64,000 bases of DNA from Endomychus coccineus (lineage: Eukaryota; Arthropoda; Insecta; Coleoptera; Endomychidae). The position numbers and the translations under genes are program-made. Positions 24,189 to 36,486 of the stretch are shown piece after piece. The stretch covers positions 1 to 64,000 of the forward strand of contig OY294072.1 of the NCBI GenBank assembly GCA_958510875.1. Reading direction: 5' to 3'. Under the pieces are notes generated by a model that saw only the letters and a list, made by a program, of their open reading frames with translations, ran no database searches and was not told where the DNA came from. Positions within the stretch are counted from its first letter, which is position 1; each line of letters opens with the position of its first letter.

Positions 24189-24355
24189 CTAGGTTGAGTC
24201 GTTCCTTGGTTTCCACTGCTCGCCTTCGACCTGTCCGGCTTGGGAAGCCCTACCAGGAGTCACTTGCGAGACTCCAGCCGGCATAGCTCTCAGGTTCATT
24301 GCAGTTACTTAAGCCCCTCCACCAGCGACAAGGTGTCACGACTCCTAGGAGGGGG
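24189..24355 (-). ncRNA. Candidate HDV-like ribozyme fold, copy 2
   Basis: The same sequence as in copy 1 (18040-18206) with P1, P2, P3 and the branched P4-position stem unchanged. It is a duplicate, so it adds no independent evidence. Confidence 0.5.
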
Positions 24356-24417
24356 CCTAACCTAACCTAACCTAACCTAACCTAACCTAACCTAACCTAA
24401 CCTAACCTAACCTAACC
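24356..24417. repeat. 62-bp CCTAA tract between copies 2 and 3
   Basis: Twelve CCTAA units plus CC, identical in length to the tract at 18207-18268. Confidence 0.97.
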
Positions 24418-24618
24418 TTTTTTTTTTTTTTTTTTTTTTTTTTGTTTTTTTTTTTTTTTTTTTTTGATGGGGAGGAATGCTCATGCACACCAGCTACTCG
24501 TTCTTCCTTTCGCTGGTAGTGTGGGACTCCAGCTATCCTGGCCTACCCACTAAACCTCCCTCTTACCGGGATGCTCCGGTATCACCTTCCGGTATTCTTC
24601 GCAGCAACCCTCCTGTGT

Positions 24619-27600
24619 CTAGTCGATCTCGATTACTCGCTGTCTATTACTTTGATCTTCGTTTTTAGTGCGTAGAACTATCTCACAGAATTTCTCCATA
24701 GCTTCCCATTTGTCTGAATTTTCTAACATCAGTTTAACGATGTTGTCTGCTCTCAAGTTTTCTCCCATGGCCGTTCGCAGTTCCTCTCTTTCATTTCTCC
24801 ATTTATGGCATATCAGCAAGGTGTGTTGTGCGTCGTCCTGTTGTTCTGTGCAGTATAGACACATTACTGTGTCGCTTTTCTTGATTCTATTCAGATATGT
24901 CTGGAAGCATCCATGACCACTGAGCATTTGAGTCAACCAGTATGTACACGATCCATGTTTCCTCTGCGTCCACGTGCCTATGTCATTTATTAGCGACCTT
25001 GTCCATGCACCTTTTATCGCGCGGCTCCATCTGTCCTGCCATTTTTCCATCGTGTGCCTCCTTGCTTCCTTTTTTGCTGTGCTCATGGTCTGTCCTTGTA
25101 TTTTGGCGTCGTATAGTACTTTTCTTTCCGTGATCATGAGGTCTGCTGGTATAATAGAAGCCAGTACTTCGATTGCATCCGTGGATACCGTGCGGTATGC
25201 TCTCACGATCCTCAGAGCTAAAGTCCTCTGTGAGCTGCGCATTCTGGTGACGTTTCTCTCAACAGTTACGGAGTCTGCCCACGCTGGTGCCCCATATAGC
25301 AGCTTGGCTTGTGATACACAGGCCAGGAGTCGTCGGCTACCTTCGCCAGGGCCGCTCATATTCGGCATGATTCTTGCTAATGCTAGCTCGGTTCTCCTAG
25401 CTTTGTCAGTAGCGTATAGCACTTGCTGGCTGTGGCGAGGATTTGCCTCTAGTACAATCCCCAAGTAATTCAGATGTCTTCCGATTTCGATCTCTTGTCC
25501 TATGATTGTGATAGTCTCATGGCGGCTTCGTCCGCTCCTTTTAGTGGAGAGCCAAGCTATTTCTGTTTTTTGTATCGCAAGCTGGAGACCCGCTTCCTCT
25601 AGCCACTTGGAGATCATTCGTGCTGCGCTCTCAGCGCATTCCCTCAGTTCATCCATGCTTCTCCGTTTCACGACCACCCCGAGGTCGTCGGCAAAACCGA
25701 TAACCTTCGCTCCCTCCGGTAGTCGCAGTCTAAGGACCCCGTCATATGCGATATTTCATAAGAGAGGTCCTAGTACAGAGCCCTGTGGGACCCCTCCTGT
25801 TATCTCCATTTCTACTTTGGTACCTGCGCAATCGTATGTGAGGTGTCTATGTTCTAGGTAGCTGCTTATCAATCTTCTGAGATACACTGGAATTTTCCTC
25901 CTCTTTAGTTCCTTCAGAACCGTATCCCAAGGTAGGGAGTTAAACGCGTTACGAACATCTAATGTTATTATAACGCAGTGTTCTCGTTTCCTGAGTGGCC
26001 CTGTATTAGCCTCCTTCGCAATATTTTGTACCGCTATAATGGCATCTATCGTTGACTTCTTTTTCCTGAACCCGTACTGTGATGAAGATAACCCTCCTGA
26101 GTTCTCGATTTCCTTTTCAAGTCTTCCGGCCAAGATTCTCTCGAATAACTTGCCTGCTCCATCTAATAGGCAAATCGGTCTGAAGGAGCCGGGGTCCATT
26201 TCTGGTTTCCCTGGTTTGGGGATGAGCGCCAGTTTGGCAACCTTCCATCGCTTCGGAAATAGGCCTTCTTGGAGGCACCTGTTCAGCAAGTCAGTGAATT
26301 GTTCCGGGTAGTTCTCAGTTATGATCTTAATGATTTCATTTGGAAGACCGTCCGGCCCTGGAGCTTTTTTGTTCGGTAACGCGTTTCCGGCTTCCTGTAT
26401 ATCTCTGTTATTCAGTGGGGTAAACTCTCCATTCGTGCCAGTTTCCCTCAGTTCAGGTGGTTTTTGTTTTGGAAACAACTCTTCGACAACCGCGGATATT
26501 CCTCCTGGTACTCGAGCTACTGGGTTGGGGGTTTTTACACCGATTTTTTTCATCACCAGTTTGTATGGTAGACCCCAAGGATCGACATCTATTTCGTCGC
26601 ATAACTTCCGCCAGGACCGCTCTTTACTCCTAGTTATCTCTAGTTTTAACTGTTTTTTCGTCAATCTATATTGGTTTTCTAGAATGGCAACTTCATCATC
26701 CTCACCTACTATTCTTCTGTACCTAATCAATCTTCTTCTGGCATTGTTATTCTCGGACCTAGCAGACGCAACTTCCGCACACCACCAGTATGCTTGGCGT
26801 CTCTCATTCGGTTCATAGGTTGGTATGGATGCCCTGCAAGCTTTTAGAACACTAGTCATGACTGCGTCGGCCATAAGATCTGCATCCTCCTCATTTCGGC
26901 AGGAGTTTCTACTCGTCTTCATTACCTCGATCAACTTGGTAACGTTAGCTTTTTTCGTTTGCCAGCGCATGTATTTCTGTACGATTGGTGTAGCTTCATT
27001 CACAGTTTCGATCATGTATTTGACGTAGGCGTGGTCGCTCATGCTGTCTTCTCCCAGTACGCTCCATGTTTCAAATTTTCTTGAGAGGCTCTCGGTTGCA
27101 AACGTAACATCCACTATGGATGTGCTCGCTCCTCGACGGAAAGTGGGTTCTTCTCCCCGATTGCATAAGTACATGTTTAGGCTCGTTGTTAGTTCCAACA
27201 GTGCCTGGCCTCTCCTGTCTGTGTTCAGAGAACCCCATTGTACGGATGATGCATTGAAGTCCCCCCCCACAATGCTGCTGCCACCGTGCGCTCTAATGCT
27301 ACTTTCTAGAACCTCTAACCGTTTCTCGAATTCTTCGAACGGTATGTTCGGCGAGATGTAGCAACTGAAAAATTTGATTCCTGCTATTTTGGCCCAGACG
27401 ATGCCTCTTGTGGGGCTATCCCATTTCTCCACCAAGCTCTTCAGTGGTCCGCGCACTTGTATCGCCACGTCGGCCGCCACGTCCTTCATCCATGCTGTTA
27501 TTTTCGCAGCATTAGGTTCGCTTATTAGTAACACGTCCGCGGAATGAGCTCTGGCCGTGGCTTCAAGGATATCATGTGCGGCTCGACATCTGTTCAGGTT

Positions 27601-27624
27601 CACTTGCAGGATATTAATTTTCAT
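24619..27624 (-). pseudogene. Family A ORF2, copy 3, interrupted by TGA
   Basis: Endonuclease-RT gene translated the same as copy 1. The only break is the shared TGA at 25758-25756 between GVPQGS and FADD. The endonuclease part is complete (E36, GDFN, SDH). A truncated protein of 622 residues could therefore nick DNA but lacks the second half of the RT palm. Confidence 0.93.
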
Positions 27625-30008
27625 TTTCTGTTTGTATTCGCCCTCGTTGTCGGCCCAGATCGACACTGTCCGCTCCCCGGGTAGTGGTCTGTAGGTCCCG
27701 ATCCTTCGCATAATATACATTTCGGTGGGTTTGTGCATTCTTTCTGCCTGTGTCCTGTTCCACCGCATATTCGGCATAAGTCTCTGCGGTTTGGACCATT
27801 GCATTCTTCCGCCTTGTGTCCGAATCCGTGACAGTTGAAGCATCTTTCTGCTCTTGGCTGCCTCTCCTGTATTTTACATTTCGTCAAGCCAATTTTAACT
27901 TTGCCTTTTTGTAGCAACACTTTGCTAGCTTCCATAGATACCGCCACTAAAGCTATTCTCAGGTCTGGGCTGTACTCTCGTATCCATCTTACTTCGGATG
28001 TTTTCAGGTTTTCCGTCGTCATCGTTTGGCTGTCTGATTTTCGCTGTGCTTGGTCCTCCGAGTTTGGGTGGCCTAGGACTGCTTCTATGGCCAGAATAAT
28101 CTCCTCCGGGGTCGTGTCCTCCTCCAGATTTCTGACTTCGATTACTGCTTCGTCTGTCTGTGTACGTCTGACGTAGTTTTCGCCGACAACTTTGCTTATG
28201 GCGGCTGTGAGCTGCTTCGTGCCTTTTGCTCCTTTCTCCATTTCTACCAGTAGGTTCCCGTTTTTGGTTTTCCGCACTGTGTTAATCTCCTGGAGACCAT
28301 CTTCACTAGCAACCTTAGTTTTTATTGCCCTGAGCGTGTCGGCGTATGACCTGCCTTCTGCCATTTGAACTATAATTTTTTGTGGCCTTCGTCTGACTCT
28401 GGTATCTGGTTTGCGTCCGTTTTTATCCTCTTTAGCTCCTTTCTTGTGAGAAACTGTTATCCAATCGTCCGCCGGATTGTTGTCTTCGTCCTTGTTTTCC
28501 ATTTCACCGTGTTCCCTCTGGTTTCCTGTGTACGTGACAATGTCGACGTCCGTATCGGAGAAGGTGTATTCCACCATCTTTTTGCAAGTCGCCCAGGTTG
28601 GCTCTTGACCAATCAGACCTATTCTTGGTATGGCGAGTTTCTTGCACCCGTGTTCAATGAGATGTACTTTCAGCTGTTTTATGCACTCGTATGTGTTCTC
28701 GGCTGTTTGTTTGGCAGTAGAGTCGCCCTTGCAAACGAGATAGTAAATATACCTGGTGCTCTTCTGCATGTTGCCGTTTTTGGTTGGTACCGCTGTTATA
28801 TTCATTAGGTAAGCCACTCCTCCGAGATCAACCTGTTGTGCTAGTAATTCTGTAGCTCCTTGATATCTCTCTTTGAACAGAGCTGATATGCCGCTGCTCA
28901 TTTCAAAGTCAGGGGCAACGCAATTGGCCAAAGCGTAATCCATCGGGGCTTTCATGAGGTCTCCCTGTACTTCGGTTACTCTTTCGTAGATTCCGGTTGG
29001 CCACTCCTTTGCTGCCATCTCGCAAAATTTTTGGTATGAGGATCCAGGCTCCATTTCCTGTCTCGAGGCTTCCTTCAATTTTGTCTCGGGTATCTTCGGT
29101 TTCCTTTTTTGATTTTCCAGCTCTCTTAACCTGGTCTCTAACGTGATGGTTTTCTCTGCGTATTCTTTCAGCTTGCTATTCATTTGCGTGGACGCTATAC
29201 TATACTCCTCCAATTGTTGTTGTTGCCTTCCAATCAGATTTTCGTACTTAGCCTCTGCTTCCCTCCAGTTCGACTCGGTAAGAATTCTCGCTCTTTCGTC
29301 CCGGGTTTGTTTGGTCATTATTGCTCCCTTCTCCCATGCCCGCGTAGTCTTGCGAAGCAAGTCATGAAGCTCGTCCATTCCTTTCTTGAGCTCCACCTTT
29401 GTGTTCGTGTTTGCCTTGGTTATGTCCCGCAGTTGTTCCACTTTCTTCGAAACGCGAGCTAGATGGACTTCCACATTTGCTGTGTCTCCGTGTGAGTCGG
29501 TTCCCTCTGATTCTCTGGTTTCCTTGGCTGCCAGTTTCGTAGGAGGGGCCTTGATAAAGGACTCGTCCGTCGTTGCCCTTTTCCTTTTGGACGTTTCGGC
29601 GTCATGCTTGGAAGGTGCAGGGAAAGGCGCGTACCTGGGCTTTTCGGACGGTTTCGCCTCGACTTCCTTCAAGTGCCTGGGTAGTGAAGGGAGAGATCCT
29701 GTTCTCTCCCTGAATGGACGTTGAATCAGAGAATTGAAGAAGCCTTCTAGGCGTTCCTCCGATTCCCTAGTGGTCGTTAGTTCTTTTCCTATTACGTAGG
29801 GTTCTACGTTCGTTTGCATATCCGTGCCCGTTAAGTCAACCGTGCAGTCTACGCCACCGTCTCGGATTGGTCTCGATTTATCGCTCTCCTCGACTATTTG
29901 CTCTTTGTAGCTTTTTGGAGGTGTTCTGCTCAGCGAGGACCTCCTCACTGACGGGTCTTGCACATCTTCCCAGCTATATTGTTCTTTATCATTGTTTAGA
30001 AATTCCAT
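27621..30008 (-). CDS. Family A ORF1, copy 3
   Basis: Intact 795-residue gag-like protein, the same translation as copy 1, including the TARG1-like macrodomain segment and three zinc knuckles. The stop overlaps the ORF2 start as in copy 1. Confidence 0.92.
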   Translation of the reverse strand: MEFLNNDKEQYSWEDVQDPSVRRSSLSRTPPKSYKEQIVEESDKSRPIRDGGVDCTVDLTGTDMQTNVEPYVIGKELTTTRESEERLEGFFNSLIQRPFRERTGSLPSLPRHLKEVEAKPSEKPRYAPFPAPSKHDAETSKRKRATTDESFIKAPPTKLAAKETRESEGTDSHGDTANVEVHLARVSKKVEQLRDITKANTNTKVELKKGMDELHDLLRKTTRAWEKGAIMTKQTRDERARILTESNWREAEAKYENLIGRQQQQLEEYSIASTQMNSKLKEYAEKTITLETRLRELENQKRKPKIPETKLKEASRQEMEPGSSYQKFCEMAAKEWPTGIYERVTEVQGDLMKAPMDYALANCVAPDFEMSSGISALFKERYQGATELLAQQVDLGGVAYLMNITAVPTKNGNMQKSTRYIYYLVCKGDSTAKQTAENTYECIKQLKVHLIEHGCKKLAIPRIGLIGQEPTWATCKKMVEYTFSDTDVDIVTYTGNQREHGEMENKDEDNNPADDWITVSHKKGAKEDKNGRKPDTRVRRRPQKIIVQMAEGRSYADTLRAIKTKVASEDGLQEINTVRKTKNGNLLVEMEKGAKGTKQLTAAISKVVGENYVRRTQTDEAVIEVRNLEEDTTPEEIILAIEAVLGHPNSEDQAQRKSDSQTMTTENLKTSEVRWIREYSPDLRIALVAVSMEASKVLLQKGKVKIGLTKCKIQERQPRAERCFNCHGFGHKAEECNGPNRRDLCRICGGTGHRQKECTNPPKCILCEGSGPTDHYPGSGQCRSGPTTRANTNRK

Positions 30009-30337
30009 GATTGTCCCACGATCAGGGCCGAAGTAAAAATCACCCCCTGGCAGTGCGCCCGTACCAGGGAGAAGGCTATGTACTGCGGAGGACGCCCGGT
30101 TTCCGCAGGTTTTAGCGACTTCGCTGTCGGTTTTTTATAGAGATTCTCTTCTCGCGAGCCGGCCAGTTAAGGCAAGCCCCCCACTTCCAGATGCCACAGA
30201 ACACTCCTCTCAGACTCGCCTCTCTGCGGTTCGCGCTGTGGTCCAGATTTACGGTATTAGCGGGCGGTAGGCGAGCGACCGCCCTCGGCTAAGGCCCTTG
30301 GGATGCCAACCCCAAAGTGCTTCTGCAGCACTTTGCC

Positions 30338-30504
30338 CTAGGTTGAGTCGTTCCTTGGTTTCCACTGCTCGCCTTCGACCTGTCCGGCTTGGGAAGCCCT
30401 ACCAGGAGTCACTTGCGAGACTCCAGCCGGCATAGCTCTCAGGTTCATTGCAGTTACTTAAGCCCCTCCACCAGCGACAAGGTGTCACGACTCCTAGGAG
30501 GGGG
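30338..30504 (-). ncRNA. Candidate HDV-like ribozyme fold, copy 3
   Basis: Duplicate of the copy 1 structure, with all helices unchanged. Confidence 0.5.
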
Positions 30505-30566
30505 CCTAACCTAACCTAACCTAACCTAACCTAACCTAACCTAACCTAACCTAACCTAACCTAACC
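30505..30566. repeat. 62-bp CCTAA tract between copies 3 and 4
   Basis: Twelve CCTAA units plus CC, again exactly 62 bp. Confidence 0.97.
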
Positions 30567-30767
30567 TTTTTTTTTTTTTTTTTTTTTTTTTTGTTTTTTT
30601 TTTTTTTTTTTTTTGATGGGGAGGAATGCTCATGCACACCAGCTACTCGTTCTTCCTTTCGCTGGTAGTGTGGGACTCCAGCTATCCTGGCCTACCCACT
30701 AAACCTCCCTCTTACCGGGATGCTCCGGTATCACCTTCCGGTATTCTTCGCAGCAACCCTCCTGTGT

Positions 30768-33700
30768 CTAGTCGATCTCGATTACTCGCTGTCTATTACT
30801 TTGATCTTCGTTTTTAGTGCGTAGAACTATCTCACAGAATTTCTCCATAGCTTCCCATTTGTCTGAATTTTCTAACATCAGTTTAACGATGTTGTCTGCT
30901 CTCAAGTTTTCTCCCATGGCCGTTCGCAGTTCCTCTCTTTCATTTCTCCATTTATGGCATATCAGCAAGGTGTGTTGTGCGTCGTCCTGTTGTTCTGTGC
31001 AGTATAGACACATTACTGTGTCGCTTTTCTTGATTCTATTCAGATATGTCTGGAAGCATCCATGACCACTGAGCATTTGAGTCAACCAGTATGTACACGA
31101 TCCATGTTTCCTCTGCGTCCACGTGCCTATGTCATTTATTAGCGACCTTGTCCATGCACCTTTTATCGCGCGGCTCCATCTGTCCTGCCATTTTTCCATC
31201 GTGTGCCTCCTTGCTTCCTTTTTTGCTGTGCTCATGGTCTGTCCTTGTATTTTGGCGTCGTATAGTACTTTTCTTTCCGTGATCATGAGGTCTGCTGGTA
31301 TAATAGAAGCCAGTACTTCGATTGCATCCGTGGATACCGTGCGGTATGCTCTCACGATCCTCAGAGCTAAAGTCCTCTGTGAGCTGCGCATTCTGGTGAC
31401 GTTTCTCTCAACAGTTACGGAGTCTGCCCACGCTGGTGCCCCATATAGCAGCTTGGCTTGTGATACACAGGCCAGGAGTCGTCGGCTACCTTCGCCAGGG
31501 CCGCTCATATTCGGCATGATTCTTGCTAATGCTAGCTCGGTTCTCCTAGCTTTGTCAGTAGCGTATAGCACTTGCTGGCTGTGGCGAGGATTTGCCTCTA
31601 GTACAATCCCCAAGTAATTCAGATGTCTTCCGATTTCGATCTCTTGTCCTATGATTGTGATAGTCTCATGGCGGCTTCGTCCGCTCCTTTTAGTGGAGAG
31701 CCAAGCTATTTCTGTTTTTTGTATCGCAAGCTGGAGACCCGCTTCCTCTAGCCACTTGGAGATCATTCGTGCTGCGCTCTCAGCGCATTCCCTCAGTTCA
31801 TCCATGCTTCTCCGTTTCACGACCACCCCGAGGTCGTCGGCAAAACCGATAACCTTCGCTCCCTCCGGTAGTCGCAGTCTAAGGACCCCGTCATATGCGA
31901 TATTTCATAAGAGAGGTCCTAGTACAGAGCCCTGTGGGACCCCTCCTGTTATCTCCATTTCTACTTTGGTACCTGCGCAATCGTATGTGAGGTGTCTATG
32001 TTCTAGGTAGCTGCTTATCAATCTTCTGAGATACACTGGAATTTTCCTCCTCTTTAGTTCCTTCAGAACCGTATCCCAAGGTAGGGAGTTAAACGCCTTC
32101 AGAACCGTATCCCAAGGTAGGGAGTTAAACGCGTTACGAACATCTAATGTTATTATAACGCAGTGTTCTCGTTTCCTGAGTGGCCCTGTATTAGCCTCCT
32201 TCGCAATATTTTGTACCGCTATAATGGCATCTATCGTTGACTTCTTTTTCCTGAACCCGTACTGTGATGAAGATAACCCTCCTGAGTTCTCGATTTCCTT
32301 TTCAAGTCTTCCGGCCAAGATTCTCTCGAATAACTTGCCTGCTCCATCTAATAGGCAAATCGGTCTGAAGGAGCCGGGGTCCATTTCTGGTTTCCCTGGT
32401 TTGGGGATGAGCGCCAGTTTGGCAACCTTCCATCGCTTCGGAAATAGGCCTTCTTGGAGGCACCTGTTCAGCAAGTCAGTGAATTGTTCCGGGTAGTTCT
32501 CAGTTATGATCTTAATGATTTCATTTGGAAGACCGTCCGGCCCTGGAGCTTTTTTGTTCGGTAACGCGTTTCCGGCTTCCTGTATATCTCTGTTATTCAG
32601 TGGGGTAAACTCTCCATTCGTGCCAGTTTCCCTCAGTTCAGGTGGTTTTTGTTTTGGAAACAACTCTTCGACAACCGCGGATATTCCTCCTGGTACTCGA
32701 GCTACTGGGTTGGGGGTTTTTACACCGATTTTTTTCATCACCAGTTTGTATGGTAGACCCCAAGGATCGACATCTATTTCGTCGCATAACTTCCGCCAGG
32801 ACCGCTCTTTACTCCTAGTTATCTCTAGTTTTAACTGTTTTTTCGTCAATCTATATTGGTTTTCTAGAATGGCAACTTCATCATCCTCACCTACTATTCT
32901 TCTGTACCTAATCAATCTTCTTCTGGCATTGTTATTCTCGGACCTAGCAGACGCAACTTCCGCACACCACCAGTATGCTTGGCGTCTCTCATTCGGTTCA
33001 TAGGTTGGTATGGATGCCCTGCAAGCTTTTAGAACACTAGTCATGACTGCGTCGGCCATAAGATCTGCATCCTCCTCATTTCGGCAGGAGTTTCTACTCG
33101 TCTTCATTACCTCGATCAACTTGGTAACGTTAGCTTTTTTCGTTTGCCAGCGCATGTATTTCTGTACGATTGGTGTAGCTTCATTCACAGTTTCGATCAT
33201 GTATTTGACGTAGGCGTGGTCGCTCATGCTGTCTTCTCCCAGTACGCTCCATGTTTCAAATTTTCTTGAGAGGCTCTCGGTTGCAAACGTAACATCCACT
33301 ATGGATGTGCTCGCTCCTCGACGGAAAGTGGGTTCTTCTCCCCGATTGCATAAGTACATGTTTAGGCTCGTTGTTAGTTCCAACAGTGCCTGGCCTCTCC
33401 TGTCTGTGTTCAGAGAACCCCATTGTACGGATGATGCATTGAAGTCCCCCCCCACAATGCTGCTGCCACCGTGCGCTCTAATGCTACTTTCTAGAACCTC
33501 TAACCGTTTCTCGAATTCTTCGAACGGTATGTTCGGCGAGATGTAGCAACTGAAAAATTTGATTCCTGCTATTTTGGCCCAGACGATGCCTCTTGTGGGG
33601 CTATCCCATTTCTCCACCAAGCTCTTCAGTGGTCCGCGCACTTGTATCGCCACGTCGGCCGCCACGTCCTTCATCCATGCTGTTATTTTCGCAGCATTAG

Positions 33701-33809
33701 GTTCGCTTATTAGTAACACGTCCGCGGAATGAGCTCTGGCCGTGGCTTCAAGGATATCATGTGCGGCTCGACATCTGTTCAGGTTCACTTGCAGGATATT
33801 AATTTTCAT
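30768..33809 (-). pseudogene. Family A ORF2, copy 4, TGA plus 12-residue duplication
   Basis: Endonuclease-RT gene carrying the shared TGA (31907-31905) and an in-frame tandem repeat of 12 residues (AFNSLPWDTVLK), encoded by the 36-bp duplication at 32061-32132. The duplication follows catalytic Asp556 of the RT motif LDVRNAF almost directly, so it would probably disturb the palm even without the stop. The endonuclease half is unchanged from copy 1. The start again overlaps the ORF1 stop. Confidence 0.92.
32061..32132. repeat. 36-bp tandem duplication in copy 4 ORF2
   Basis: Two adjacent identical 36-bp blocks (32061-32096 and 32097-32132), present once in copies 1-3. It keeps the reading frame and adds 12 residues. 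Confidence 0.97.
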
Positions 33810-36157
33810 TTTCTGTTTGTATTCGCCCTCGTTGTCGGCCCAGATCGACACTGTCCGCTCCCCGGGTAGTGGTCTGTAGGTCCCGATCCTTCGCATAATA
33901 TACATTTCGGTGGGTTTGTGCATTCTTTCTGCCTGTGTCCTGTTCCACCGCATATTCGGCATAAGTCTCTGCGGTTTGGACCATTGCATTCTTCCGCCTT
34001 GTGTCCGAATCCGTGACAGTTGAAGCATCTTTCTGCTCTTGGCTGCCTCTCCTGTATTTTACATTTCGTCAAGCCAATTTTAACTTTGCCTTTTTGTAGC
34101 AACACTTTGCTAGCTTCCATAGATACCGCCACTAAAGCTATTCTCAGGTCTGGGCTGTACTCTCGTATCCATCTTACTTCGGATGTTTTCAGGTTTTCCG
34201 TCGTCATCGTTTGGCTGTCTGATTTTCGCTGTGCTTGGTCCTCCGAGTTTGGGTGGCCTAGGACTGCTTCTATGGCCAGAATAATCTCCTCCGGGGTCGT
34301 GTCCTCCTCCAGATTTCTGACTTCGATTACTGCTTCGTCTGTCTGTGTACGTCTGACGTAGTTTTCGCCGACAACTTTGCTTATGGCGGCTGTGAGCTGC
34401 TTCGTGCCTTTTGCTCCTTTCTCCATTTCTACCAGTAGGTTCCCGTTTTTGGTTTTCCGCACTGTGTTAATCTCCTGGAGACCATCTTCACTGTATGACC
34501 TGCCTTCTGCCATTTGAACTATAATTTTTTGTGGCCTTCGTCTGACTCTGGTATCTGGTTTGCGTCCGTTTTTATCCTCTTTAGCTCCTTTCTTGTGAGA
34601 AACTGTTATCCAATCGTCCGCCGGATTGTTGTCTTCGTCCTTGTTTTCCATTTCACCGTGTTCCCTCTGGTTTCCTGTGTACGTGACAATGTCGACGTCC
34701 GTATCGGAGAAGGTGTATTCCACCATCTTTTTGCAAGTCGCCCAGGTTGGCTCTTGACCAATCAGACCTATTCTTGGTATGGCGAGTTTCTTGCACCCGT
34801 GTTCAATGAGATGTACTTTCAGCTGTTTTATGCACTCGTATGTGTTCTCGGCTGTTTGTTTGGCAGTAGAGTCGCCCTTGCAAACGAGATAGTAAATATA
34901 CCTGGTGCTCTTCTGCATGTTGCCGTTTTTGGTTGGTACCGCTGTTATATTCATTAGGTAAGCCACTCCTCCGAGATCAACCTGTTGTGCTAGTAATTCT
35001 GTAGCTCCTTGATATCTCTCTTTGAACAGAGCTGATATGCCGCTGCTCATTTCAAAGTCAGGGGCAACGCAATTGGCCAAAGCGTAATCCATCGGGGCTT
35101 TCATGAGGTCTCCCTGTACTTCGGTTACTCTTTCGTAGATTCCGGTTGGCCACTCCTTTGCTGCCATCTCGCAAAATTTTTGGTATGAGGATCCAGGCTC
35201 CATTTCCTGTCTCGAGGCTTCCTTCAATTTTGTCTCGGGTATCTTCGGTTTCCTTTTTTGATTTTCCAGCTCTCTTAACCTGGTCTCTAACGTGATGGTT
35301 TTCTCTGCGTATTCTTTCAGCTTGCTATTCATTTGCGTGGACGCTATACTATACTCCTCCAATTGTTGTTGTTGCCTTCCAATCAGATTTTCGTACTTAG
35401 CCTCTGCTTCCCTCCAGTTCGACTCGGTAAGAATTCTCGCTCTTTCGTCCCGGGTTTGTTTGGTCATTATTGCTCCCTTCTCCCATGCCCGCGTAGTCTT
35501 GCGAAGCAAGTCATGAAGCTCGTCCATTCCTTTCTTGAGCTCCACCTTTGTGTTCGTGTTTGCCTTGGTTATGTCCCGCAGTTGTTCCACTTTCTTCGAA
35601 ACGCGAGCTAGATGGACTTCCACATTTGCTGTGTCTCCGTGTGAGTCGGTTCCCTCTGATTCTCTGGTTTCCTTGGCTGCCAGTTTCGTAGGAGGGGCCT
35701 TGATAAAGGACTCGTCCGTCGTTGCCCTTTTCCTTTTGGACGTTTCGGCGTCATGCTTGGAAGGTGCAGGGAAAGGCGCGTACCTGGGCTTTTCGGACGG
35801 TTTCGCCTCGACTTCCTTCAAGTGCCTGGGTAGTGAAGGGAGAGATCCTGTTCTCTCCCTGAATGGACGTTGAATCAGAGAATTGAAGAAGCCTTCTAGG
35901 CGTTCCTCCGATTCCCTAGTGGTCGTTAGTTCTTTTCCTATTACGTAGGGTTCTACGTTCGTTTGCATATCCGTGCCCGTTAAGTCAACCGTGCAGTCTA
36001 CGCCACCGTCTCGGATTGGTCTCGATTTATCGCTCTCCTCGACTATTTGCTCTTTGTAGCTTTTTGGAGGTGTTCTGCTCAGCGAGGACCTCCTCACTGA
36101 CGGGTCTTGCACATCTTCCCAGCTATATTGTTCTTTATCATTGTTTAGAAATTCCAT
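33806..36157 (-). CDS. Family A ORF1, copy 4, 12-residue in-frame deletion
   Basis: A 783-residue version of the gag-like protein. Residues 556-567 of the copy 1 protein (ADTLRAIKTKVA, start of the gag-like region after the macrodomain) are missing. The junction lies between 34492 and 34493, and the frame is kept. Macrodomain segment and zinc knuckles are unchanged. The lost segment follows the conserved GRSY and resembles part of a folded gag domain, so function may be impaired. Confidence 0.9.
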   Translation of the reverse strand: MEFLNNDKEQYSWEDVQDPSVRRSSLSRTPPKSYKEQIVEESDKSRPIRDGGVDCTVDLTGTDMQTNVEPYVIGKELTTTRESEERLEGFFNSLIQRPFRERTGSLPSLPRHLKEVEAKPSEKPRYAPFPAPSKHDAETSKRKRATTDESFIKAPPTKLAAKETRESEGTDSHGDTANVEVHLARVSKKVEQLRDITKANTNTKVELKKGMDELHDLLRKTTRAWEKGAIMTKQTRDERARILTESNWREAEAKYENLIGRQQQQLEEYSIASTQMNSKLKEYAEKTITLETRLRELENQKRKPKIPETKLKEASRQEMEPGSSYQKFCEMAAKEWPTGIYERVTEVQGDLMKAPMDYALANCVAPDFEMSSGISALFKERYQGATELLAQQVDLGGVAYLMNITAVPTKNGNMQKSTRYIYYLVCKGDSTAKQTAENTYECIKQLKVHLIEHGCKKLAIPRIGLIGQEPTWATCKKMVEYTFSDTDVDIVTYTGNQREHGEMENKDEDNNPADDWITVSHKKGAKEDKNGRKPDTRVRRRPQKIIVQMAEGRSYSEDGLQEINTVRKTKNGNLLVEMEKGAKGTKQLTAAISKVVGENYVRRTQTDEAVIEVRNLEEDTTPEEIILAIEAVLGHPNSEDQAQRKSDSQTMTTENLKTSEVRWIREYSPDLRIALVAVSMEASKVLLQKGKVKIGLTKCKIQERQPRAERCFNCHGFGHKAEECNGPNRRDLCRICGGTGHRQKECTNPPKCILCEGSGPTDHYPGSGQCRSGPTTRANTNRK

Positions 36158-36486
36158 GATTGTCCCACGATCAGGGCCGAAGTAAAAATCACCCCCTGGC
36201 AGTGCGCCCGTACCAGGGAGAAGGCTATGTACTGCGGAGGACGCCCGGTTTCCGCAGGTTTTAGCGACTTCGCTGTCGGTTTTTTATAGAGATTCTCTTC
36301 TCGCGAGCCGGCCAGTTAAGGCAAGCCCCCCACTTCCAGATGCCACAGAACACTCCTCTCAGACTCGCCTCTCTGCGGTTCGCGCTGTGGTCCAGATTTA
36401 CGGTATTAGCGGGCGGTAGGCGAGCGACCGCCCTCGGCTAAGGCCCTTGGGATGCCAACCCCAAAGTGCTTCTGCAGCACTTTGCC

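Larger units (their letters stand above)
18269..24355 (-). mobile_element. Family A telomeric non-LTR retrotransposon, copy 2
   Basis: Same structure as copy 1, displaced by exactly 6149 bp, with the same interrupted poly(A) tract (26 T, G, 21 T) and the same 5' junction. The only changes I noticed are point differences, including a private stop in the endonuclease part of ORF2. Two nonsense codons make it the most damaged long copy. Confidence 0.93.
24418..30504 (-). mobile_element. Family A telomeric non-LTR retrotransposon, copy 3
   Basis: Third unit of the 6149-bp array, with the same poly(A) tract, 5' junction and the shared TGA in ORF2. I found no private disabling change, so it is equivalent to copy 1. 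Confidence 0.93.
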
